From Kiritimatiellia bacterium (lineage in GTDB: Bacteria > Verrucomicrobiota > Kiritimatiellia > RFP12 > UBA1067), in NCBI GenBank assembly GCA_017405115.1, contig JAFRBA010000076.1:4331-68330 (forward strand): a DNA stretch of 64,000 bases. The letters are read 5' to 3'. The notes under the pieces were generated by a model, which was given only the letters and a program-made list of their open reading frames with translations, was not told the origin of the DNA and did not search any database. The translations under genes and the position numbers were made by a program. This document shows positions 42,045 through 51,106 of this stretch, piece by piece. The number at the start of each line of letters is the position of its first letter. Positions within the stretch are counted from its first letter, which is position 1.

Positions 42045-44356
42045 CGATAGTCGCCGCGTTGACGCTTTTCGACTTCGAGACGCCCGCCGAGATCAAGGCG
42101 GTTCCCGCGGTCTTCCGCACCAACATGACGGTTTGCGTGACGAACCGGTTCTCGACGTCGGGAAAGAACGCGCTTGCCTTCCACGCCGCCGACTGGTGCG
42201 ATGGGATGCCGCAGTGGCCAAGCTTCACGATGTCCATTCCACACCGCGACTGGCGCGGCTACGACCGGCTTGTCCTCGACATCTACAACGACGGCGACGG
42301 CGGAACGCCGATCATGCTCTACGCATATGGTCCCGGCTGTGAGAGAAGCAAGGGCGTGAAGGGCATTTACAATTATTTGCCGAACCACACATACGACCGT
42401 TGGGTCATACCGCTCGACCCATGGCCGGAGACGGTCGCCGTCACGAACGTGACGCACATGCACATCTTCTACATCCGTCCGCGCGGCGCGAGGCTCTACA
42501 TCGACCGCATACAGCTTCTCAAGAAAGGCGAGAAGCCAGCGTACTTCAGCGGTGATGGCATGGAGAAGGACATCTTCCCCGGTCTGCTTGCGAAAGTGGC
42601 GCACGCCGAGGAGGCGGCAAGCGACGCTGACGAGAGGGCTTCCCTCGCAGACGCCTACTGGTCGTTTCGCGAGCAGTGCCGCAACGCCGGGCAGGACGTG
42701 CGCAGCATGCTGCTTGGCAAGGCGACGAGCATGGACATTTTGCGTCCTCGCAAGCCGGATCTTTCTGCGATGGCACCGGCCAAGGAGTTCTCCGTGCGGT
42801 TGGCGCGCAACGAGTACGAAAGCGTCCAGCTTGTGGTCGTGCCGGGCGACGCCGATCTCGAAGGCGTTCGCGTTTCCGTTTCCGATCTGCGCGGTGGCGG
42901 CGCGACGTTCGCAGCGGCGAACGTGGACTGCCACGTCACGGGTTATGTCAAGGTGAAGCACGATGTGCCGTACGGCATCGGCCCGAAGAAGGAGAAGCCG
43001 GGCCGAGGATGGTGGCCGGAGCCGATCCTCGGCTTTCTCGACGGCGTGAGGATCGGAGGGCGCGACTTCCAGTCGTTCTGGATCCGCGTGAAGTGCCCGC
43101 CCGGCCAGCCTGCGGGAACATACCGGGGAACGCTGACCGTCTCGGCGAAGGCGCGGGGCAAGACCGTGAGGCGCGAGCTGCCGTTCGTCGTCCGCGTAAA
43201 CGATTTCGCGCTTGGCAAGATCGCGCCGATTCCGCTGGCGATCACGTTCGGTCCCACGTTCTACTTCCCCGACCACTACAAGTCGCCGCGCCAGCACGAA
43301 TACGACGCATACAGGAAAGACCCGCTCGCTCCGGCGAACGCCGCGCACGGCGGGAAGATTGAAGACGTCTGGCACGACTTCCTCGCCGACTACTGGATAA
43401 CGCCCGACTCGCTCTATCGCGGCGAGTGCACCGACTGGTTCATAGGGAAGATGAAGCGCCTCAATGCCCAGGGGCGGGTAAACAAGTTCAACATCGGCTA
43501 TTGGACTCAGATGGACGAAGGTCCGGACGGCGAGGCGAAGTTCCGTAAAACCACCGTGTCTCGGCTGCGCAAGTCGTACGAGCGCGTCAAGGCGGCGGGG
43601 CTTCTCGACCACGCATACATATACGGTTGCGACGAAGCATGGGAGAGCCGGTTCCCGCTGATCGCCCGCTCGATTGAGATACTGAAGAAGGAATTCCCCG
43701 ATGTGCCTTTCATCACGACCGCCTACGACCACGACTTCGGGCTCGTCGACAACGCGCTGTCGGCCTTCGACGGCTATGTGCCGCTGACGCCGAAGTACGA
43801 CCTTGCGAAGGCGGAGCGGTCACGCGCGGCCGGTCACAAGGTCTGGTGGTACATCGCCTGCAACCCGCATGCGCCCTACGCGAACATGTTCATGGAGTGC
43901 CCGGGCACGGAGCGCCGCCTGCTCTTCGGCGCGATGCCCGCAAAGTACCGTCCCGACGGATTCCTCTACTACTTCATCTCGATCTGGAACCAGAAGCGCT
44001 GCATAACATCCGGTCCGTTCACCGACTGGGAGCCGCGCAGCTACTGCGAATACGACGGCGACGGCTGCTGGACGTGTGTCGGGCCGAACGGAACGCCGCT
44101 CCCGACGCAGCGCTTGGAGAACTTCCGCGACGGCCTGGAGGATCTCGCGTACGCGAAGCTCCTGCGCAAACGCCTTGCGGCGAACCCGCACGCGCAGTGG
44201 GCGGGCGAAGCGAAGCGGCTTCTCGACGCGGAAGGACTCGTGACGAGCATGACGGACTACACGGCGGACCCCGTCGCGATCCTCGCGTGGCGCGACGCGA
44301 TGGCCGACTTGATAGAGAGATCTTCAACAACTGAAAACATGGAAAGGAAAAAATGA
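42032..44356 (+). CDS. DUF4091/GH123-like glycoside hydrolase with N-terminal beta domain
   Basis: 774 residues from ATG 42032 with GGAGG 7 nt upstream. A short hydrophobic start (MLQVAIVAALTLF) may be a signal. Residues about 15-170 are a jelly-roll-like beta domain (WRGYDRLVLDIYNDGDGGTP, MHIFYIRPRGARLYIDRIQL). A bacterial Ig-like stretch (FSVRLARNEYESVQLVVVPG, PPGQPAGTYRGTLTVSAK) is followed by a TIM-barrel region with AYIYGCDEAWESRF, whose adjacent Asp-Glu pair recalls the catalytic DE pair of GH20/GH123 enzymes. The C-terminal RLENFRDGLEDLAYAKLL is the DUF4091 ending. GH123 enzymes remove N-acetylgalactosamine by substrate assistance. The pseudogene at 28143 ends in a related module. Confidence 0.8.
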   Translation: MLQVAIVAALTLFDFETPAEIKAVPAVFRTNMTVCVTNRFSTSGKNALAFHAADWCDGMPQWPSFTMSIPHRDWRGYDRLVLDIYNDGDGGTPIMLYAYGPGCERSKGVKGIYNYLPNHTYDRWVIPLDPWPETVAVTNVTHMHIFYIRPRGARLYIDRIQLLKKGEKPAYFSGDGMEKDIFPGLLAKVAHAEEAASDADERASLADAYWSFREQCRNAGQDVRSMLLGKATSMDILRPRKPDLSAMAPAKEFSVRLARNEYESVQLVVVPGDADLEGVRVSVSDLRGGGATFAAANVDCHVTGYVKVKHDVPYGIGPKKEKPGRGWWPEPILGFLDGVRIGGRDFQSFWIRVKCPPGQPAGTYRGTLTVSAKARGKTVRRELPFVVRVNDFALGKIAPIPLAITFGPTFYFPDHYKSPRQHEYDAYRKDPLAPANAAHGGKIEDVWHDFLADYWITPDSLYRGECTDWFIGKMKRLNAQGRVNKFNIGYWTQMDEGPDGEAKFRKTTVSRLRKSYERVKAAGLLDHAYIYGCDEAWESRFPLIARSIEILKKEFPDVPFITTAYDHDFGLVDNALSAFDGYVPLTPKYDLAKAERSRAAGHKVWWYIACNPHAPYANMFMECPGTERRLLFGAMPAKYRPDGFLYYFISIWNQKRCITSGPFTDWEPRSYCEYDGDGCWTCVGPNGTPLPTQRLENFRDGLEDLAYAKLLRKRLAANPHAQWAGEAKRLLDAEGLVTSMTDYTADPVAILAWRDAMADLIERSSTTENMERKK

Positions 44357-47300
44357 ACATGAAGGCAAGCAGAATCTTGATGCCGGTCGTCGCGGCGTTT
44401 GCGGCGTTCGCGACATTCGCTGAAACTCTCGTGTTCGCGCCGGGCAACGGCGTGACGACGAATGTCGCGGAACAGTTGCCGGCAGGCGTCGACATCCAGG
44501 CCAACGAGGGGACGAGCGGCGGCGGCATCGTCAACCTGCTCAATCCGCTGAACGGCTCGATTGGCACGGCGACCGTGAAGTGCGGCACGCTCGGAGTCGA
44601 AACGCTCCGCAGATCGGGCCAGAAGGGCGGCATCGGGACGCTTTCGCTCGGCAACGGAACGTTCCGCTACATGGGCTCGACGCCGGCTGCTACCGACATG
44701 AATGTCATACTCTCGCCGGCGGGAGACAATGACGCCGGCGTCATTTGGTGCGACGGCGATATGAAGACATACGGAACGTTCAGTGCGGAGCGTGGAGCGC
44801 TCGTAAAGGCTGGCCCTGGCATGCTGACAGTCGCGACGGCGGCGCAGGAGGCAGGTACGCGGCAGGTCTTTGCGCTTTCGTCGGCAGGCAATAACTGGAA
44901 CTGGATCATGAACATGAAGGCGAATGGCGACTCGCCGACGCAGGCGTACGCGAACCTGACCGTTCGCGAAGGCCGCTTCGTCATCGACACTGCGGACGAC
45001 GTGGTGACAGTACTGGGCGCAAAGGCCAATTCCTTCGACTGGAGCGGATACGTCATGTGCGGCTGCCGCAGCGGTGCCGCCGCCGGATCGGAGCCGTACG
45101 GACACATCGACATAAGAAGCGGAACGGTCTACCTTAACGCCTCCGTACTGGTCGGCTACTACAACGGAAGCGCAACGTCGCGTCCCGATGCGGATTCCGG
45201 CTCGTCATTCAACATCTACGGCGGAACAGTCACAGGAGACTATGCGCCAAAGATCTGGGTTGGTGCGCTGATGAATGCGAACGAGGCATACGGCGGCGTC
45301 CACTCGTTCAACGTCTACGGCGGAACGATAAGCAAGTTCACTGAAGTCCTGATAGCCCGCAATCGCGGTGCGCGGGCGCGTTTCTTCCTTTCGGGCACTA
45401 CGTTCGAGACGGCGAACCTTAAATGCGCCGACTACAACGGCGGCACGTCGGCGGACGACTCGATAATCCCCATTGCCGAGGTCGCCGTGTCTACTAACGG
45501 CGTCCTTTCGGCGGACACGATCAATCCGTGCGTAAGCGGATTCTGCGACTTTACGCTGAAGGTGGCGGACGGCGGAACGCTCCGCCGCGACCGGGCGATG
45601 ACTCCTACCGCCGCATACGCTACGAGCCCGATGCGGCTCATTCTCGACGGCGGCATGCTGGAGTTGCGCGGTTCTGGCTACGACGTGGTGTCCCCCGGCT
45701 TTACTACGCGTCTTGGTTCGCAGCAGTCGAAGATCAAAGTCACTGGCTCTGGAACATACACATTCCCTTGTCCTGTTGTGACGGACAATGTGACGGACGG
45801 CGGTCTCAGGATCGGCGGAAACGCTGGCACGACAGTTGCGTTCACTGGCGGAATGACGATTGCCGGGCCGATCGCTTCGGACAAGAACGTCACGGTAAAG
45901 TTCGGAGCCGATGCGACTACGGGCACAATTATTGCGGACGATGCTGACCTTTGCCTTGCCTTCGGCTGGACTGGTTCGCGCTTTGCGAAGCTGACTGCGG
46001 AGGGATGGAACGCGCTCGGCACGGTGCGCATCACGTTCGACGGCGCATGGACTGCCGGCACGTACGATCTCGTCTCTCTGCCGTCCGGCGCGACTGTAGA
46101 CCTCTCCCATGTCATGCTGAAGACGGCGAGCGACACGACGGACGCTTCGTTTGCGACGCGCACCGAGGACGGACGGTTCATCCTCTCCGCCACGTTGGCG
46201 ACTCGCTCCGTAGCGTCGTATGAATGGACCAACTCCGCCGGCGGCACGTGGGGCGACGGCGCGAACTGGGGCGACGGCACGGGCAGCGCCCCGGCGGGCA
46301 GCGGCGCGAGAGCCGTCTTCGCGACTGCGGCGGATGCCGCCGGCACTGCAGTTACGCTGGCGGATGGCTTAACAATCGGAGGAATGTCGTTCTCCGCCTC
46401 GCCAGGCTACGAGCTTTCCGGTGCTGCGATTACGCTCGACAATGCGGGCGGTCCAGCGACCATCGCTGCGACTTCCGGGGCGAACGAGATCGCCGCGTCC
46501 GTCGCGATGGCTGGCGAGACGTATCTGAACGCGGCGTCCGGCGCGACACTCGCCATCTCCGGCGCGATTTCTGGCTACGGACCGCTTGCTGTGAACGTTG
46601 ACGGCGGGACGGGGACGGTCGCTCTGTCCGGCGCAAACACGTTCGCGACGGTGCCATTCGTGAATGCCGGCACGCTGCGCGTAACGGGCATTGCCAACGC
46701 AGGCACGACGTCCTCCGCCGGCGTGGGGTCTGCCGTGAGCGTCGGGACTGCGGTATTCGAGATTGACGGCACCGGCGCGACCGACCGCACGTTCGAGATG
46801 GCGGCGGCGACGGCCGGCGGGAAGTCAGCGCTTGGCGCGACTGCCGGTTCGACGCTGACGGTGAACGGCGCGGTGGACGTCGCGTCCGGAACAGTGTTCG
46901 CGAAGACCGGCGACGGCGCGGTTGTGCTGAACGGAGTTGGCGGATATTCGTTCCCGCGCGGGATTGCCGTGGACGGCGGTACGCTCGCCATCTGCACGAA
47001 TGCCACGGTTGACCCGTCCTACGGCGTAACTGTCGCCTCTGGCGCGGCGCTGGAGCTTGACGCAGGGGCGACGCTCCGTTCGCGGTTCATTTCCGGGGAT
47101 GGCGCAGTCCTCTGGAACGGTGGCGTCTGGAAGCCGGTTGTTGGAATCTCGACGGCATGGTTCGGGGCGAGTGCAGTCCAGATAGGAGCAGGCGGCGTGA
47201 AGATCGATCTCACGGAGATGCCCGATCAGACTCCGCCGTCGCTCGGAGGCGTCTGGACGGGTGTTGGCTCTGACGGCGGAATAACGGTCTCGTCCGTGCG

Positions 47301-50028
47301 TCCGGCGACAAACAACAAGCTGAACTGCATTGCGTTTGCGGCGGGAGCGACCTACAGCTTCAGCGGTCCCGTCACGCTTGCGTCGGGCGGCGTGGCGAAG
47401 ACAATGGGCGCGGTGCTTGCGGCCAATTCCGTATCCGTGCAGGCGAACGGCGCGATCGCCGCCGCGATGAGCGGCTCGTCCGCCGAGGAGACGACGGTGA
47501 AGAATCTGACGCTGGCGGCTGGTTCGAGCGTGTTCGCCTACATATCCGGAGCGGGCGTCTGCGCGACGCTGCGCGCGGCTGATTCGCTCTCTGTCGGCGG
47601 CACGGTGTATGTTGCGCTCTGCTCGGGACCGGACAACCCCGATGTCGCTACGACGGCGGGGACGTATGCGATTCTGCGCGGCCCGAAGGGATCGCTCGAC
47701 GCATCGAAGTTTGCCATGTCGCCGCGCTACAAGGCGGCAAACGGCACGTTCGCGCTCGACACTTCTGCGGTCGACTACGATCAGATCACGCTTACGCTTT
47801 CGTCGGCGACGGCGTACAACTCAACGACCGAGCGCGACTTCAACCGCGACTTCACCTGGGTTGGAGGCTCGGGGGCTTGGACTGACGCGGCGAACTGGGA
47901 TGTCGGATACGCGCCGGAGGATTCGCACGAAAGCCGCGCGAAGACGGTGTTCCCGTCCACGGTCGCCGACGGCACGAGGATTTCACTTGGCGGACAGCGC
48001 ATTATGCAGCGCCTTCTCTCCGAGACGCCCGGCGAATTGTGGCTCACGGACGGAACGGTCAATCCGCGCGGCAACGGCGAATTTGCCTTCATGACGACAA
48101 CGAGGGGCACGATCCATCTCCCGAACGTGCTCGGCGACGAATGGCGTTCGACATTTGTCGACGTGTCTGCCGGCGCGACACAGGTCGTCGAGGGCGTGCT
48201 GTCGTCGGTCAATCAGACGACGATATTGAACAGATTTGCGAATCCCGCCGGAGTACTGCGCATAGAGGGCGGATCCAAGTCTGACTATCTGGTCGAGAAG
48301 GGCACGCTTGCAGGTCGCCCGGAGGTTTTTGGCGCCGCATATCGGATTGAAGTCAGGAACTGCACGATGGCGTTCACGTCGTCAGGCGACATGCTGGCGA
48401 TGTTGAACGTTCCGAATGGACTGAACCTGCGAGTTGAGGACGGAGCGGAGGTGATGGTTCTCAACGATCTTGCGTCTGCCGGCGGGCCGTTCATAAAGAC
48501 CGGCGGGGGCACTGCGATTTTGGCGGGCGCGGGGGCTGTCACGCTCGGCGCGTCTCCGCGTAGCAATGAAGACTATTCAGTAACGGAAATGCCTGAAGGC
48601 GGAACGCTTCCGTCCGTCGGGCTCGACGCGCTCGAGGTCGACGCGGGCAAGCTTGTCGTCGGGTTGAGCGACAGCCAGCGGCTGACTGTGAGCGGGCGCA
48701 TCATCATCGGCTCCAACATTGCCGAATTCGACGAGAACGGAGATGTGCTTGACGCCGAGCTGGAGATCCTGGGCGGCACGGTGACGGCCGGCGACCTTCG
48801 CATCGGGCACAACGCCGGCGCGTACCGTGCGTCGCACGACTGCGGTGCAAAGAAGCGCAATCTCGCGCTGACGGTTCGCGGTGGTTCGCTCACGTTCAGC
48901 AACACATATACTCCATACGATGCACAGGGACTGTACAACGGCACCGCCTCTATCAACCTCTATGGTGGCATCATAAAAACCACAGGAGCGTGGAACAACT
49001 GGAGTCATTATTCCGCCAGCACGAAAGAACTGCAGTACGGCGCTGCCAGGACGGTGTTCAACATCTACGGCGGAATGTTCACAAACACGGTGTCCACGCT
49101 CTCCACAAATAACGGTGACCGTAACTTGGACATTAACATGTACGGTGGTGACTTCGCCTGGACGGCTCCATTCAAGTATGACGGAGGAGCGGCCGATCGT
49201 TCGTTCAATGTCAACATGCACGGAGGGACGTTCATGGCTCAGTACGTGCAGCGGAACTACGGTTCTGCGTCGTGCAACTGGTACTGGAACGGCGGAACTT
49301 TTCGCCCGACGTTGGATGGCGCGCTGTTCAAGCCAAACAACAGCGCCTGGAACAGCAATGTCGTCTCTACGAATGGCGCGGCGTTTGACATTCCCGGTGC
49401 GAATACGTTCACGCTCAACCAAGCGTTCACGCACGACGCCGCGCTTGGAGCGACGCGCGACGGAGGCATCCGCAAGCGCGGCACCGGCACACTGCTCCTG
49501 TCGGCGGCGAACACGTTCACCGGGCCATGCGTCGCCGAAGCTGGCGTGATGCGTCCGACGATCGCGATGGCGGTCTCCGGCGGCGTCGGCGCGAGCGGAT
49601 CGGGCGTCTTCGACATGAACGGGTTCGGCCTGACCGTGCCCGAGCTGGTCGGCGAGGGCGGCCTCGTCACCAACGGCGCGCTGACTGTCACCGGCCGCGT
49701 CTATACGGAGTCGTTCGTGCAGGTGGATGACGTGGTTCTTTCCGGGGCGACGTTCGCGTCGAACGGCGAGAACTACATCAAGGTCCTGTCGTCCGCCGAG
49801 GGCTCGATCATCGTGGACTTCGGCCGCGACGAGTCCGATCCGCTGCCACGCTACTATGCCGTCAAGGTGGCGGAGATGCCGTCTGGGTCGCATCTCTACG
49901 TGACCGGCGTCAACACGGGCCGCCCTGGCCGCTGGGAGATCACCGGCGAGCGCCGCAACGAGGCGGACGGCATGGTGGAGATATGGGCGGTGCTGAAGCC
50001 GGTGGGCACCGCGATCATCCTGCGGTAA
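44353..50028 (+). CDS. Giant secreted passenger-like protein with autotransporter-associated beta-strand repeats
   Basis: 1891 residues, signal peptide (about 1-24), start overlapping the previous stop (ATGA). The protein is built from beta-helix-type repeats. (N/S)xYGG-x motifs occur around residues 285-330 and again around 1535-1620 (FNIYGGTVTG, FNVYGGTISK, INLYGGIIK, FNIYGGMF, INMYGGDF). Strand units like KTGxGxLxLxGxxxxxG recur (VFAKTGDGAVVLNGVGGYSF, FIKTGGGTAILAGAG, IRKRGTGTLLLSAANTFTG). WxxxxGxWxxxANW motifs occur at about Trp625 and Trp1169, as in the 1405-aa protein of locus A. No translocator barrel is present; it ends GTAIILR. Likely a surface or secreted glycan-binding or adhesive protein. 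Confidence 0.8.
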   Translation: MNMKASRILMPVVAAFAAFATFAETLVFAPGNGVTTNVAEQLPAGVDIQANEGTSGGGIVNLLNPLNGSIGTATVKCGTLGVETLRRSGQKGGIGTLSLGNGTFRYMGSTPAATDMNVILSPAGDNDAGVIWCDGDMKTYGTFSAERGALVKAGPGMLTVATAAQEAGTRQVFALSSAGNNWNWIMNMKANGDSPTQAYANLTVREGRFVIDTADDVVTVLGAKANSFDWSGYVMCGCRSGAAAGSEPYGHIDIRSGTVYLNASVLVGYYNGSATSRPDADSGSSFNIYGGTVTGDYAPKIWVGALMNANEAYGGVHSFNVYGGTISKFTEVLIARNRGARARFFLSGTTFETANLKCADYNGGTSADDSIIPIAEVAVSTNGVLSADTINPCVSGFCDFTLKVADGGTLRRDRAMTPTAAYATSPMRLILDGGMLELRGSGYDVVSPGFTTRLGSQQSKIKVTGSGTYTFPCPVVTDNVTDGGLRIGGNAGTTVAFTGGMTIAGPIASDKNVTVKFGADATTGTIIADDADLCLAFGWTGSRFAKLTAEGWNALGTVRITFDGAWTAGTYDLVSLPSGATVDLSHVMLKTASDTTDASFATRTEDGRFILSATLATRSVASYEWTNSAGGTWGDGANWGDGTGSAPAGSGARAVFATAADAAGTAVTLADGLTIGGMSFSASPGYELSGAAITLDNAGGPATIAATSGANEIAASVAMAGETYLNAASGATLAISGAISGYGPLAVNVDGGTGTVALSGANTFATVPFVNAGTLRVTGIANAGTTSSAGVGSAVSVGTAVFEIDGTGATDRTFEMAAATAGGKSALGATAGSTLTVNGAVDVASGTVFAKTGDGAVVLNGVGGYSFPRGIAVDGGTLAICTNATVDPSYGVTVASGAALELDAGATLRSRFISGDGAVLWNGGVWKPVVGISTAWFGASAVQIGAGGVKIDLTEMPDQTPPSLGGVWTGVGSDGGITVSSVRPATNNKLNCIAFAAGATYSFSGPVTLASGGVAKTMGAVLAANSVSVQANGAIAAAMSGSSAEETTVKNLTLAAGSSVFAYISGAGVCATLRAADSLSVGGTVYVALCSGPDNPDVATTAGTYAILRGPKGSLDASKFAMSPRYKAANGTFALDTSAVDYDQITLTLSSATAYNSTTERDFNRDFTWVGGSGAWTDAANWDVGYAPEDSHESRAKTVFPSTVADGTRISLGGQRIMQRLLSETPGELWLTDGTVNPRGNGEFAFMTTTRGTIHLPNVLGDEWRSTFVDVSAGATQVVEGVLSSVNQTTILNRFANPAGVLRIEGGSKSDYLVEKGTLAGRPEVFGAAYRIEVRNCTMAFTSSGDMLAMLNVPNGLNLRVEDGAEVMVLNDLASAGGPFIKTGGGTAILAGAGAVTLGASPRSNEDYSVTEMPEGGTLPSVGLDALEVDAGKLVVGLSDSQRLTVSGRIIIGSNIAEFDENGDVLDAELEILGGTVTAGDLRIGHNAGAYRASHDCGAKKRNLALTVRGGSLTFSNTYTPYDAQGLYNGTASINLYGGIIKTTGAWNNWSHYSASTKELQYGAARTVFNIYGGMFTNTVSTLSTNNGDRNLDINMYGGDFAWTAPFKYDGGAADRSFNVNMHGGTFMAQYVQRNYGSASCNWYWNGGTFRPTLDGALFKPNNSAWNSNVVSTNGAAFDIPGANTFTLNQAFTHDAALGATRDGGIRKRGTGTLLLSAANTFTGPCVAEAGVMRPTIAMAVSGGVGASGSGVFDMNGFGLTVPELVGEGGLVTNGALTVTGRVYTESFVQVDDVVLSGATFASNGENYIKVLSSAEGSIIVDFGRDESDPLPRYYAVKVAEMPSGSHLYVTGVNTGRPGRWEITGERRNEADGMVEIWAVLKPVGTAIILR

Positions 50029-50068
50029 GATGGACGTATCTGGCAGACCTATGTACAGGAGGAGGGAC

Positions 50069-51106
50069 ATGGGCACGTCGAGAAGGGAGTTTCTGGCGGC
50101 TGCGGCGATGGCGGCGCCGGGGGCGGCGTTCGCCGCGACAGGCGCGCCGCGGCAGAAGCCGCTCAAGGTCTGCGTCTTCGCGGACATCCACTACCAGCCA
50201 GGCGTCTACGTGAACGACACGCCGGAGTTCCTCGAGAAGATACTCGCTCGCGCCCAGCGCGAGCGCTGCGACATGGTGGTGCATCTCGGCGACTTCGTGC
50301 ACACCGTCCTCAAGGCGCCCGAGAAGGCGTACGTCAAGATGTACAACGAGAGCCGCGTGCCCGCGTACCACTGCCTCGGCAACCACGACTCGGACAACTG
50401 CCCTTACGCCGCGACATTGGAGGCGTACCGCATGGAGCGCGGGCACTACGCCTTCGACAAGGGCGGCTTCCGCTTCGTCATCTGCGACCCCAACCACTAT
50501 TGCGAGACGCCCGGCCAGTACATCCACTTCGACAACGGCAACTACCACCGGCGCTCGAAGGGTGCGACCGTGAACTGGATACCGCCGGAGCAGCTGGAGT
50601 GGATGCGCTCCGTGATCGTCGGCTCGCCGAAGCCATGCGTCGTGCTCTCCCACCAGAGCTTCGAGCGCGCGCCAAACGGCGGCAACGTGCTGAACAAGGA
50701 CGACGTGCAGGCGATTTTCCGCGAGGCGAACGCGAAGCGTCCGGGGACGGTGCGGCTCGTGATGAACGGCCATCTCCACATGGACAACCTGCGTATCCTC
50801 GACAACATCCTCTACTGGGACGTCAACTCCGCCAGCAACCAGTGGTATGCGAAGACGCACGACAAGTTCCCCGCCGAATACTGCAGGAAGCACGACCGCG
50901 CCAGCCACAACGTCGGCTGGACGGAGCCGCTGTCGGCGATCCTCACGTTGTGGCCGAACGGGCGCATAAGGATCGACGGCTCGAAGGCCGACTACCTCTT
51001 CGGAGTCTCTCCGAAAATCGCCGGGCTGCCCGAGTTCGACTCGCACGGCCGCTACACCGGGCCCCTCATTCGATCCACCGACATGCGCTTCGTCTATGAC
51101 GGGTAA
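50069..51106 (+). CDS. Tat-exported calcineurin-like metallophosphoesterase (locus B)
   Basis: 345 residues from ATG 50069, preceded by a near-perfect AGGAGGAGGG Shine-Dalgarno; earlier in-frame ATGs at 50030 and 50051 lack one. Twin-arginine signal (TSRREFLAAAAMAAPGAAFA). Metal motifs: FADIHYQPG, HLGDFVHTV, LGNHDSDN, VLSHQSF and NGHLHMDN. It resembles the purple-acid/calcineurin phosphodiesterases often found beside glycosidases. With the GH92-GDPD fusion upstream, it may strip phosphate groups from a phosphorylated glycan; that link is inference. Confidence 0.87.
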   Translation: MGTSRREFLAAAAMAAPGAAFAATGAPRQKPLKVCVFADIHYQPGVYVNDTPEFLEKILARAQRERCDMVVHLGDFVHTVLKAPEKAYVKMYNESRVPAYHCLGNHDSDNCPYAATLEAYRMERGHYAFDKGGFRFVICDPNHYCETPGQYIHFDNGNYHRRSKGATVNWIPPEQLEWMRSVIVGSPKPCVVLSHQSFERAPNGGNVLNKDDVQAIFREANAKRPGTVRLVMNGHLHMDNLRILDNILYWDVNSASNQWYAKTHDKFPAEYCRKHDRASHNVGWTEPLSAILTLWPNGRIRIDGSKADYLFGVSPKIAGLPEFDSHGRYTGPLIRSTDMRFVYDG

